NCBI RefSeq assembly: GCF_001039355.2 | Contig: NW_019776160.1 | Location: 1,647-28,253, forward strand | Length of the DNA: 26,607 bases | Origin: Lingula anatina | Lineage: Eukaryota; Brachiopoda; Lingulata; Lingulida; Lingulidae | Direction: 5' to 3' | Shown here: one piece after another, positions 11,103 to 19,601 of the stretch | Numbering within the stretch: position 1 is the stretch's first letter | Layout of the letters: the number at the start of each line of letters is the position of its first letter | Notes under the pieces: model-generated | Database searches by the model: none | Told to the model about the DNA's origin: nothing | What the model saw: the letters and a program-made list of their open reading frames with translations, nothing else | Program-made: the position numbers and the translations under genes

Positions 11103-11795
11103 CAGTAAATAAAATTAAATAAAGCAAAATTAAATCTGTTTTCTGTTTCATTTTGGACTAATGACATTCAACTGTAGATTCACTGCGGAGCAGTCATTTT
11201 TGGCTGACGGATACCGAACATTGTCACTGTTCCTCAGGGCCAGTAAAGTGATATGAACAGTTACAAGCTAGCTTTACTGTGGCTTGACACTCGGGGTAAA
11301 CGGCGGATAAAATATGCTGAAAAAAGGCATAACTTTTGTAAAAATGGTCTGATCTTAGTAAGATTTTAGTAGATCTAAGATTGATCACTGTTGTGTGTTT
11401 CAAGACAAAGGGCCGATCGGTTTTCCTTGAAATGTGTTATCAGTATTGCATATATGCTGGAAAAAAGCGAAAATACAGCATAACTTTTGAAAAAATGGCT
11501 GGATCATGCCCATTTTCAACCTCGACCTGTATTTAATGAATATTCTTCAGCTCCATACTTTTAATTTTAGGACAAGAGAACTGGTTTCAACGTATCGTGT
11601 TATCATTGGAATTACACGGGGACGGCGACGGCATCGAAAGACGCAGGTGATGGCCATTTGTACAGACAATGAGATGAATAAGTCCAGCTGTAAAGATGGG
11701 GCGAACTTAACAGTTCACGGTATCCTGTTATGCGCCACAGTGAGAACCGCGACAGTGTGATTTTGTACAGTATTTAGGGGCCCTATGATATCAAA
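11103..11795. other. Non-coding stretch with an internal imperfect repeat
   Basis: No supported gene. A phrase near 11313-11355 (ATGCTGAAAAAAGGCATAAC, then TTTTG-AAAAATGG-CTG) recurs imperfectly at 11455-11505. The last 50 bp (11745-11795) resemble 16497-16550 in the flank of defensin B. Confidence 0.5.
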
Positions 11796-12425
11796 CACTG
11801 ATAATAAATTGAAGTCATTTGACTCTCTAGTCAGAGTCCAGCACCCCTTGACTTTCATGGAGTTAATTTGACTCCTATATAAGGGTCAAATTACCCCACT
11901 ACCAGTGTCTTTAGACTCTTTTATCAGAGTCAATCACCCCCTGGCTCTCATGTAGTCAATCTGACTCTAAAATCAGAGTCAAATTACCGGGGGCCAGTGT
12001 CTGGCTGACCCTTTTCACCGACTCTTTTCGCTCGCTGGACAGTATACCGCGTGGAGAGAACAGTTTTCATCATCCTTTGTTAGAATAAACATTACTTTAT
12101 TGGCCATAGTTGGTTTTATGCATGAACAAGTGGTTTTCTGTGTGTTTCTGCATGCAGAACTCGTGCACTTATTACTGGCCCGGGCTTTCAGTTGCCCATA
12201 CCCTTTATGTGATATGTTGGTATACAGGTCAGCAGGTTTTGTTTCCAGGTTGTAGCTTTGACACGCCAATGCATGAAGGATGAAGGGATGTGTGAATGGA
12301 GTCAATTGTGACCCTCCTGTAGGGTCTGGGATGGCGTTACTCCATCGGAGTCAACTTGACTCCAATTGGGACTTATTTTAGGCACCTCTGCTGGACTCCA
12401 AGTTTGGAGTCACTTGTTCTCAGTG
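11796..12425. mobile_element. 630-bp element with CACTGA ends and GACTC-rich termini
   Basis: The left end reads CACTGATAATAAATTGAAGT and the right end, reverse complemented, CACTGAGAACAAGTGACTC. Both termini are rich in GACTC/GAGTC words, many in TGACTC...GAGTCA hairpins. The related sequence at 16540-16565 runs straight through this point (ATATCAAAGAATAAGTAAG), giving an empty site. Nothing coding is evident inside, so it is a non-autonomous insertion. Confidence 0.75.
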
Positions 12426-12907
12426 AAGGGTAAATAAGATTACAATAAGATTCAGAACATTCTTCTGAAGGTCTTAAGAAGGAAAAAGAGACATTTCCAA
12501 GAAAGCACTGTTATCCATTGTTTCTATTTTGTGACTTACGATTTTTGTTAGTAAAAGTGGTAAAGAGAGGAGACGAAGGATGCTAAAATAAGAAAAACTG
12601 AATACCAGTAGAAGTACTATGATAGAGGGAGAATATGGGAAAAGCAATATTAAGTGAGTGCATGAATGAGAAAAAAGAGATACGTAAGAGACATGAGAAG
12701 GAAAGTGAAAAAACACACAAAAAGTCAACAGGACATTAAAGGTGAGTAAATGGGAGACTGTGTCACAGCTTGAAGAACAACCTTCAATCGATCTTGGAAA
12801 CTACTGGAACGTGTAGGTTTTCTTTTACACTTATAAAAGTACAGTAGCTGTTCAAAAATGCAATGTCCCAAAGTTTTTTACTGAAAAATCAACCGTGTGA
12901 GGCACAA
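12426..12907 (-). repeat. Defensin unit C: duplicated 3' flank
   Basis: This region matches 16560-17040, the sequence 3' of defensin B. Shared phrases include CAGAACATTCTTCTGAAGG, AGTACTATGATAGAGGGAG and GTGTGAGGCACA. In B the match is followed by the 3' UTR exon and the mature exon. Here it jumps at about 12907 straight into signal-peptide intron sequence, so both exons are missing. Confidence 0.75.
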
Positions 12908-13096
12908 ATAATAACATAAAAATAACAAAATCACTAAACTAACAAATATTTGACTTTATGAGCACAGTGGCCGGTCTTTCGACGTTGCTTTGCCTGATAT
13001 CAACAGTTTCAAAATTGCAGAAATAACTAAATAGAGTTTAATGATATATATTTATGATTATATTCAGTCAATTCACAAATACTGAGAGGTACTAAC

Positions 13097-13454
13097 CCAG
13101 AGCAAACATCAAGACAATGGCAATCAACGCGACAATCTTCATACTGATCATGTAAATTCCCAATAAAGGGAACGGAGGAGGATTTGCCTGAAGTGCGCGT
13201 CACATGACGTCAAGTGGTGTAAGACGTGAAGCTGCCTGGTCATTTTTAGCGGTAAGTAGACGGCCTGGAGCCGCGAGTGCGAAGTTGAAGCCGATTTTCT
13301 GGCGGCATGATAAGATGATTTTTCTGCTCCAAATGCCGAAAGACAAAAATATTATCTTATCATGCCGTCAGAAAATCTACTTCAACTTCGCACTCGCGGC
13401 TTCACACCGTATACTTCTGGCACATTCCTTTCTCCTCCGTTTACCTTAAGCGTT
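13097..13454 (-). pseudogene. Defensin unit C: orphan signal-peptide exon
   Basis: Minus-strand ATG at 13142-13140 opens MKIVALIAIVLMFAL, 46 bp long like the A and B signal exons, ending in the same phase-1 donor G|GTTAGT. It is undamaged, but no mature defensin exon follows before the flank at 12907. Upstream, the 5' UTR part of the exon is split by a 282-bp mobile element (13166-13447). The original acceptor TTTGCAG survives at 13457-13455. Two readings are possible: a dead remnant, or an alternative first coding exon splicing about 5.7 kb to the defensin A mature exon at 7401, with which the phase is compatible. I favour remnant. Confidence 0.75.
13166..13447. mobile_element. 282-bp hairpin MITE in the unit C 5' UTR
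   Basis: Terminal repeats are AAGGGAACGGAGGAG at the left and AAGGTAAACGGAGGAG at the right (reverse complement). The flank is TA at 13164-13165 and a decayed AA at 13448-13449. Defensins A and B have the uninterrupted site (CACAAT-AGCGTGCTGCAAAT in B). Arms at 13270-13316 and 13353-13400 form a stem of about 47 bp that would dominate any transcript. The open frames here are not genes. A truncated copy lies at 19602-19839. Confidence 0.85.
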
Positions 13455-14075
13455 CTGCAAATTAACATGAATATAAAAACAGAATTGCCATTTGTACAAA
13501 TTTATTTATTTACGTTTTACTTCTATTGTACTTTGTGTTTCTGGTATTGCCTAGGTTTTCACGCACAAAATTATTCAGTGAAAAGCAGTTGCTGTTTTTC
13601 CTTTCTCTTATTACATTCGTTTTTACTTTGATTAAAGAGTGATGGATATTTACATGTATCAATGAAAAAGACGCGTTTAAATGTTCCAAAGTTATATTTT
13701 CTATGTCTACATATCCTGCAGAGCTGCTTAATGTGGCATCTTCCCCAATTCAGAGCTAGAAAACGAAACGATGACATCCCAAACTAAAGTACTTGATCTC
13801 TATATTTCCCTCTGAAATTTCCAGAAAGACAAGGCGGCCCCAAAATGTTCGGCAATATAGAAATAAATTATTGGATGATGTACAAAACCTCGAATTCCAG
13901 TCCCTGACGCAATTTAACTTGGCACGATATCTTAAAGAAAACAGTTATGTTGTGAAATCAACCGATTTTTTATAATGTTTTCTATCTAATGGACCGCTAT
14001 AGCCCGACAGCAATTGTAATATAGAAAAAAAATAAGTACAAACTATTGGCTCATCAATTTTGGTTCTATTCTATC
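13448..14075 (-). other. Unit C upstream sequence, deleted in unit D
   Basis: This resembles the sequence upstream of defensin B (18064-18400), sharing TTTGCAG, a GCAGCTGCT-like word, CTTATTACA and TACATGTATCAA. It is absent from unit D. No gene is supported here. Confidence 0.6.
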
Positions 14076-14170
14076 CACACCGTATCCCTTTCATTTTTTG
14101 CCCTAGGCCAGGTTTCATTACAAGTTGCTACAAGTACAAGTGTATCTGACAGACATGCATACATTCTTAC

Positions 14171-14258
14171 CTTTTGCTATCTCCTGTAATAAGCTTCAGC
14201 GTGCAAGCTGCAACCAAATCACGGATAGAGAACAATGTGCAAAGAAATAGCTTTTATA
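14171..14258 (-). promoter_or_regulatory. Unit C TATA box, putative leader and splice donor
   Basis: Minus strand TATAAAAG at 14258-14251 is followed, after a plausible start site around 14225-14235, by a short leader ending GATAGCAAAAG|GTAAGAATG with the donor at 14170-14169. Unit D has the same box (20017-20010) and donor (19924-19923). This looks like a promoter plus non-coding first exon spliced to the signal exon. I found no clear equivalent for A or B, so the assignment is tentative. Confidence 0.5.
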
Positions 14259-14302
14259 GGATGAATACAGCTATTAAATTGATTAGCTTACATAATGTGA
14301 AA

Positions 14303-14640
14303 GGATCATCAGATGAATCATCTGAAAACTTATCAGCTCTTTTTGTCAATCTTTCCCTCGTTATGTCAAGATTGTAATAATTAATTAAAACATTGAAGAT
14401 TACTTTTATAGATATCAAAATTACAGGATAATACCACTATTACCTTGATCTACTAACATGATGTAATAAAATCATTAGATGAATCATCTGAAAACTAATC
14501 AGCTCTTGTTCGTCAATTTTTATCTCGTTATGTCAGGATTGGAATAATTAATTAAAACATTGAAGGTTATTTTTATAGATATCGAAATTACAGGATGATA
14601 CCGCACTGGTTGTACGCCAAGGTTGTAATAATTAACGTTG
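14303..14640. repeat. Tandem 166-bp repeat upstream of unit C
   Basis: Two copies lie head to tail with AGATGAATCATCTG at 14311 and 14477. Each carries TTATCAGCTC-like words, TCTCGTTATGTCA, TAATAATTAATTAAAACATT and TTTTATAGATATC. The same pair occurs in unit D from about 20066, and a diverged partial third copy follows at about 20690-20777. The near-palindrome AGATGAATCATCT resembles AP-1 or GATA-type sites, an inference only. Confidence 0.8.
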
Positions 14641-14797
14641 AAGAGCGATGGAGCTTATAATGAGTGAAGAGGTTTTTTCAATTCGTAAACAGCTTGCAAC
14701 GTCTGCAAACTTCCCAGGTCCTGCGTCTGGTGACGTAACGTGTGTGTTGCAACTACAGAGGGCGAATTACTGGACTTTTGTACAATTTTCGTCAGAT

Positions 14798-15330
14798 TTA
14801 CAGCGTTCTTGGTGCTATCCCTACAGTTTACTTGTCTTATTTCCAGGTGTTTGAAGGTAACTGGCACCCTTTCGTCCCCCAGGTGCGTTATCTTGACCCC
14901 CTGTAGTGGCCAGGTACGTGAGAATTAACCCGGTCAGTTTCCACAACCATATCACTCTACGAGCAGACCTACTAGGTTGCCCTCTGGACGACTACTCCAC
15001 TAAAACCATCATAGGATAGATGTATGTGACTCTAACGCATGGAAGAAACAATTTGGGAATAAATCCATGTATTTATTTACCGGGTACATATTTTGACGAA
15101 TAATGAAAATTATAGCAACAGACTGAAGCTCCCGTTGCCTATACGTGGATATTTCGGTTAAATCTGGAAATAACAGTGACGATGCAGACAGCCTGGAGAG
15201 CATCGCCACCACTACAGTGTTTTTTTTTTTTGGTCGTAATTGATCTTATGTTTGCTTGTTCTGTGTTCAATGCAAAGAAAACATTATTATAATTATTATA
15301 AAATGATTATATTCATAAATCTTCTTAGTC
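14798..15330 (+). pseudogene. Truncated discoidin gene copy: last exon and 3' flank
   Basis: This segment is a close copy of 4345-4800, which holds the last intron end, exon 3 and 3' flank of the discoidin gene. The copied exon is 14847-15019, with the acceptor TTTCCAG intact. It is 173 bp against 174, with one C lost from the C run after CTTGA and a T-to-G change making an early TAG (GACCCCCTGTAGTGG). Exons 1 and 2 are absent. About 84 bp at 15181-15264, including a T run, are inserted relative to the parent. It has no upstream exons to join, so it is a pseudogene fragment. Confidence 0.88.
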
Positions 15331-15562
15331 AATATTGACAACCTGTTAACGTCTGTTTATAAGATTGCCCTGCATGAATAAGATGATGGTTATTCTGGGA
15401 GGAATGTCTTACGCTACATTTGTGCTGTTTTAAAAAAAAGCCTGAAGTTCTCCAGTCTTCTCCAGACTCCACTTGAGTCTTCTTTGAAAATTCAGGAATT
15501 TTTCATATTAAATACTGTCTGGATAACTGACTCTGTCTGTATTTAATCTTGTGAGATTGTCC

Positions 15563-15605
<43 letters not shown>

Positions 15606-16339
15606 TTATTATTATTATTTTGCATTGTCTAAGTGAATGTCCCTATATAAATATTTTTGTGTCCAGAAATAACGCATCGAAAGAAGAAATATTGTGCGAC
15701 CAAATTGTGATTAAGATTTGATCTATAAATTTGCCACTACCGTCACTTTTAGTGCAGAAAGTTCTTGTTTTTGTATTGAGGCATATAGTAGCACATATTA
15801 GGAGAGTTTTCTATGTTACAGAAACGCAGGACTTCTACACACTCCCTGTATTCTGACTGTGCCGTGGGCTCCAAATAACCAAGATTCAGTTACCCAGAAT
15901 CCACTTATGTTTTATTTATCAATTTCTACATAATTCAATAGCAAAGATTTCAAACGTCCAAATTTCCCATGTAGATAAAGAGCCCTAAATGCTAGAATGT
16001 TACTTTTGCCAACGGTATTATACGAAATACTATAAAACTATATTACAAATGATGGATTTATCATCGTCATCATCCTCATCAATATAATACACATTATGAA
16101 AAATTTATGGCGTATGAAAATAGCTCATTATTCTAAAATACCGCTTCCATAATCCCTACAATTAACACTTTTTAAAAAGTCAGAATCTAGGCTGCCACAT
16201 CAGAAAAAAGTTAGTTTGAAAAATTGAAACGACCACAAAAAGCTTTTTTTTTTGCCTTGGAATTTTTAAATGTCAAAATTTGTGTTTTGGTTCTAAATGT
16301 TCAACCACTAGTGTGTATGCAATGGTCTTATTCTGCGAT
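15331..16339. other. Intergenic stretch without a recognisable gene
   Basis: No supported exon on either strand. It includes an (ATTT)n/(ATT)n run at 15562-15620 and otherwise AT-rich unique-looking sequence. Confidence 0.6.
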
Positions 16340-17040
16340 TTAAGATCAAATACGGTCTTACCTTGTCTTAACTATTAAGAAAATGATTGTAAAAGGTATT
16401 GACTTTGCATTTAAAATCAAAGATTATCTTACCGTGGGTTAGTGAGACTTACTGTCTGACCACAGGGTGCGCTGGGAGTCCGTAACAAAAATGTTGACAA
16501 GCACCACAGTGTGATATTGTACAGTGTTTTAGGAGCCCCATGATATCAAAGAATAAGTAAGATTATAATAAGATTGACTCCCATCTAAGTGATTAAACAG
16601 TTATATCCCCTCACATATTCAGAACATTCTTCTGAAGGCCTGAAGAAGGGAAAAGGATTATTTTCAAAAAAGCACTATTATCCATTGTCTCTATTTCGTG
16701 ACTTAAAGTGGTAAAGAGAGACAGAAGATGAGAAGAGAAGAAGGACATAAAATAGGAAAGACTGAATGCCAGTAGAAGTACTATGATAGAGGGAGAATAT
16801 GGAAAAGCAATATTAAGTGAGTGCATGAATTGGAAAGAGGGAGAAATAAGAGAGACGAGAGAGGAAAGTGAAATACACACACACACACACACACACACAA
16901 AGTCAACAGGGCAAAGGAGAATAAATGAGAGACCGTGTCACTGCCTTAATTACTACTTCCAAAACTAGGCTGTCTTGTACAAATATGCAACATCACAAAG
17001 TTTTTTTTCTCTGAAAACTCAATTGTGTGAGGCACAGTAA
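16340..17040 (-). repeat. Defensin B 3' flank, shared with units C and D
   Basis: 16340-16460 matches 19120-19192 in unit D (AAAATCAAAGAT-ATCT-ACCG, GACTTACTGT). 16497-17040 matches 11745-11795 plus 12426-12907 around unit C. A (CA)n microsatellite lies at 16874-16899. Its open frames are repeat-derived, not genes. Confidence 0.7.
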
Positions 17041-17044
17041 ATCA

Positions 17045-17192
17045 GCTCTTGTTTCAAGACATCTTTATTTGCCCAAATGCCACGTTGCAAATTAAAATTA
17101 GAATAAAGTATGACATTAGATAGAACAAAGCCTTATCAAATTTGTTTCCAACTTGTCCTGCACTTGTATCCAGATTTCATTTTGCCACGGGT
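17045..17192 (-). other. Defensin B non-coding 3' exon
   Basis: Acceptor CTTTTTTAG (AG at 17194-17193) precedes ACCCGTGGCAAAATGAAATC, running to AATAAA at 17069-17064. It is conserved with the defensin A 3' exon over its whole length, including GTTGGAAACAAA. The lower end is estimated. Confidence 0.65.
17064..17069 (-). promoter_or_regulatory. Defensin B polyadenylation signal
   Basis: AATAAA on the minus strand near the end of the conserved 3' exon, matching the defensin A position. Confidence 0.65.
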
Positions 17193-17370
17193 CTAAAAAA
17201 GAGAAAAAAGTCAGCCCCTTTAAGTTTAAAGAAAGCTAATAAAACTACATTAAAATTTTCATTACAAATTTTTTAGTAACGTTGGCCAATCTCAAGCCTA
17301 CTGGCTATGTATCCAGGATCATTCAAGAACAATGGTGACTGAAGGAGACTCACCTGTCTGTTTACTTCCC

Positions 17371-18035
17371 TTAGCACTTGTAGCACGTGCACGTGAACCT
17401 GTTGCAGTAGCCTCCGCAGTTGTCAGGTTTAGTGTTATACCTGCAGTGGTTATGACATCGATTCTGATCAAATGGACAGCCAAACCCAGCGTTTGCTTGG
17501 TCGACCACTGGAATAAGAAAAGCATGGCTGCTGTATTTTCATCATAAAACTAAAAAAAGGACTTCATTGTCCTGTTTGATATCTGCACTTGCTATAAACT
17601 GGCGGATTTAGAGGGGGTCAGGGGGTCCTGTCCCCCCTCCCCCTCTTCGATTTCTAAAAATATCACACCAAAGTTTCCCTCTTCAAATTAGAATTTTGAC
17701 TAGCTGTATTATAGTTCTAAACCGTACTAAATGGCACTGTTAGCCCTCTAAAATACCAATTATTTTCGCCGACCCCCCTTCAGCGAGCCCTGAACCCCAC
17801 GCCAAGGGGGGAGGGTCAGCTTCGCATCCGCGGACCCTCCACACCTTCAAATAATCCTGGATCCGCCCCTACTATACACGTGTCCTTTGCTTAATACCAA
17901 AATGAAGTAATAAAAGAAGTCTTGTTAAATAGCGTATATTATTTTCGTTCCTCTAGTGCCACTTCATGAACACTGACAGAGGTACTTACCCAATGAAAAC
18001 ATCAAGACAATGGCGAGGAATGCGACAACCTTCAT
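17371..18035 (-). CDS. Bivalve-type defensin B precursor, 60 aa
   Basis: Two coding exons: 18035-17990 (ATG at 18035-18033) and 17507-17371 (TAA), joined in phase 1 by donor G|GTAAGT and acceptor TTCCAG|TG. A 22-residue signal peptide ([20 protein letters not shown] then NA) precedes a 38-residue mature peptide starting [11 protein letters not shown]. It has eight cysteines in the spacing C-x6-C-x3-C-x8-C-x3-C-x4-C-x1-C-x2-C. Family landmarks are GFGCP, CHNHC, CGGYC and CTCYKC, closer to mussel and oyster defensins than copy A. Expected role is an antimicrobial peptide of haemocytes or epithelia, net charge about +3 plus two histidines. Oddities are a long x8 loop after the helix and a short x4 loop before the last strand, where relatives commonly have about seven residues. 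The exon continues to 17354, where ACAG|GTGAGT begins a 3' UTR intron of 161 bp. Identity with A is high in the signal peptide and low in the mature part. Confidence 0.92.
17597..17871. mobile_element. MITE-like repeat in the defensin B intron
   Basis: A GC-rich 275-bp block begins AACTGGCGGATTTAGAGGGG and ends CCTGGATCCGCCCCTA, so the ends are imperfect inverted repeats around GGCGGAT. CTATA flanks both sides (17592-17596 and 17872-17876), a likely 5-bp target duplication. It lies between the signal and mature exons. Confidence 0.7.
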
Positions 18036-18063
18036 ACTGATGACGTTAATTCACAATAGCGTG
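18036..18063 (-). other. Defensin B 5' UTR part of the signal exon
   Basis: CACGCTATTGTGAATTAACG follows the acceptor AATTTGCAG (AG at 18065-18064), conserved with defensin A. An upstream non-coding exon is implied. Confidence 0.65.
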
Positions 18064-18239
18064 CTGCAAATTAATAGAATAACATATTTATAAACAGAGA
18101 AACACAATGACCAAATTAATTGTGTACAATAATTATTTTAGGTCTTAATGGGGTGTTCTGTATTTCTGGCTTTTGCATTTGCCGTGATGGATAAATTAAT
18201 ATGTCTATAAAAATTGGTAGAATAATTACACGACCTCCT

Positions 18240-18345
18240 TTATGTTTTGCATTGACTAGCAGCTGCTGATGTTTCTCCTTCTTATTACAGTTGTCTTAAA
18301 TAGTATTTATAAGTGATGTACATGTATCAAAAGACAGAGTTAAAA
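18240..18345 (-). promoter_or_regulatory. Defensin B putative promoter block with TATAAATA
   Basis: Minus-strand TATAAATA sits at 18311-18304. About 25 bp downstream comes GACAACTGTAATAAG and then AAACATCAGCAGCTGC, both conserved upstream of defensin A and weakly in unit C. The spacing suits a TATA box and start site. The donor of the implied leader exon is not identified. Confidence 0.5.
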
Positions 18346-19119
18346 TGTCTACAAGTCATACATGTATTATTGCATTTACTTATATTCAAAACATACCAAA
18401 GAAACCCCGCAATACATTTGCAGAGCCCGACCAAACCACTGGACCCATCAATTTATTAATATAACTTACAGTTTTAAAACGGTTTATTTGGATAATTTTG
18501 TTAGTAATTTGCATTTTTTTTCTATTCTGAAAATACTAATTACTCCTCCGTAAAATTATTACACCATTTGCATTCTCATATACTGATAAATCAATGTCCT
18601 TTTTTCTTAAACTTTTCATCTTTTATTACACATTTCTCTCAACTGATGGCACTTAGAAGAAAAGGATAAAAATATAAACGTTTTAGACTGTAAGAATACC
18701 CTCTAGAAAACTTGTTTCCAACTTTTTAACAAATGTTAAAATTAAAATACGCAATTTTGCAATATAAATTATTTCACGTTTAGTTTAGTCACCGACTAGA
18801 AATTGACACAACCCCACAGATCTACTCAGCTTAACCGATGCTCCAACCAGTCAATTGTTTGCACAAGTGTTAAACATTGTCCTCCTTTCCACTGAATCAA
18901 TGGCGCCCAAGAAGATTATTTTGAAAATATCTAAGTGTTTGCACAACGTGGAATATTATACAGTAAAGGTTTGAATATTGAAGTATACTTTAGATTTCAG
19001 TGATTTAATTTTTGTAATAAATTGCAACATTGTCTAGTGACCAAAGCGGGTTAAAGGAAAATATAGCTTTTTAAAGCTCAGCAAGGATTTTTTGTTTGCT
19101 TCGACCTAAAACTTGCTAG
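18346..19119. other. Intergenic stretch without a recognisable gene
   Basis: AT-rich sequence with no supported exon on either strand and no clear repeat shared with the other units. Confidence 0.55.
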
Positions 19120-19522
19120 GTTGTCTTAACCGTTTAGAAAATAAAGAGGTACTGACTCTGCTTTTAAAATCAAAGATGATCTAACCGGACTTACTGTGTC
19201 ACAGCTTGAACAGCAACCTTGAAAACTACTGGAACGTGTAGGTTGTCTTGTACATTTAACAAACTACAGTAGCTCTTCAAAAATGCAATGTTGCAAAGTG
19301 TTTTACTGAAACTCAACCGTGTGAAGCACAAATAATAACATAGAGATAACGAAATCATTAAACTAAATAATATTTGACTTTATGAGCTCATTGGCCGGTC
19401 TTTCTACGTTGCTTTGCCTGATATCAAAAGTTTAAAAATCTCAGAAATAACTAAATAGAGTTACATTATATCTCTATCTATGATGATTTTCAGTCAATTC
19501 ACAAATACTGAGAGGTACTAAC
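19120..19522 (-). repeat. Defensin unit D: 3' flank and intron remnant
   Basis: The block joins B-like flank (19120-19192) to C-like sequence (19193-19500) at GACTTACTGT|GTCACAGC, so about 480 bp present in the B flank are missing. From GTGTGAAGCACAAATAATAA onwards it has the same junction as unit C: the mature exon and 3' exon are gone. Confidence 0.7.
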
Positions 19523-19578
19523 CCAGAGCAAACATCAAGACAACGGCAAAAAAAGCCAATCAACGCGACAATCTTCAT
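19523..19578 (-). pseudogene. Defensin unit D: frameshifted orphan signal exon
   Basis: ATG at 19578-19576 begins MKIVALI like unit C, but a 10-bp insertion (AAAAAAAGCC on the plus strand, at about 19550-19559) makes the exon 56 bp instead of 46. It shifts the frame and replaces the hydrophobic core by GFFCRCLDVC. The donor G|GTTAGT survives. There is no mature exon. It is clearly dead as a defensin. Confidence 0.85.
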
Positions 19579-19601
19579 ACTGATCATGTAAATTCCCAAT
19601 A

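Noticed and set aside
12015-12305. A 96-codon open frame on the minus strand.
   Set aside because: It lies wholly inside the 630-bp inverted-repeat element, has no transposase similarity that I can see, and is probably chance.
13204-13631. Open frames across the unit C MITE, with a sister frame at 19641-19943.
   Set aside because: They lie in a non-coding hairpin element; similarity between them follows from the duplication, not from protein conservation.
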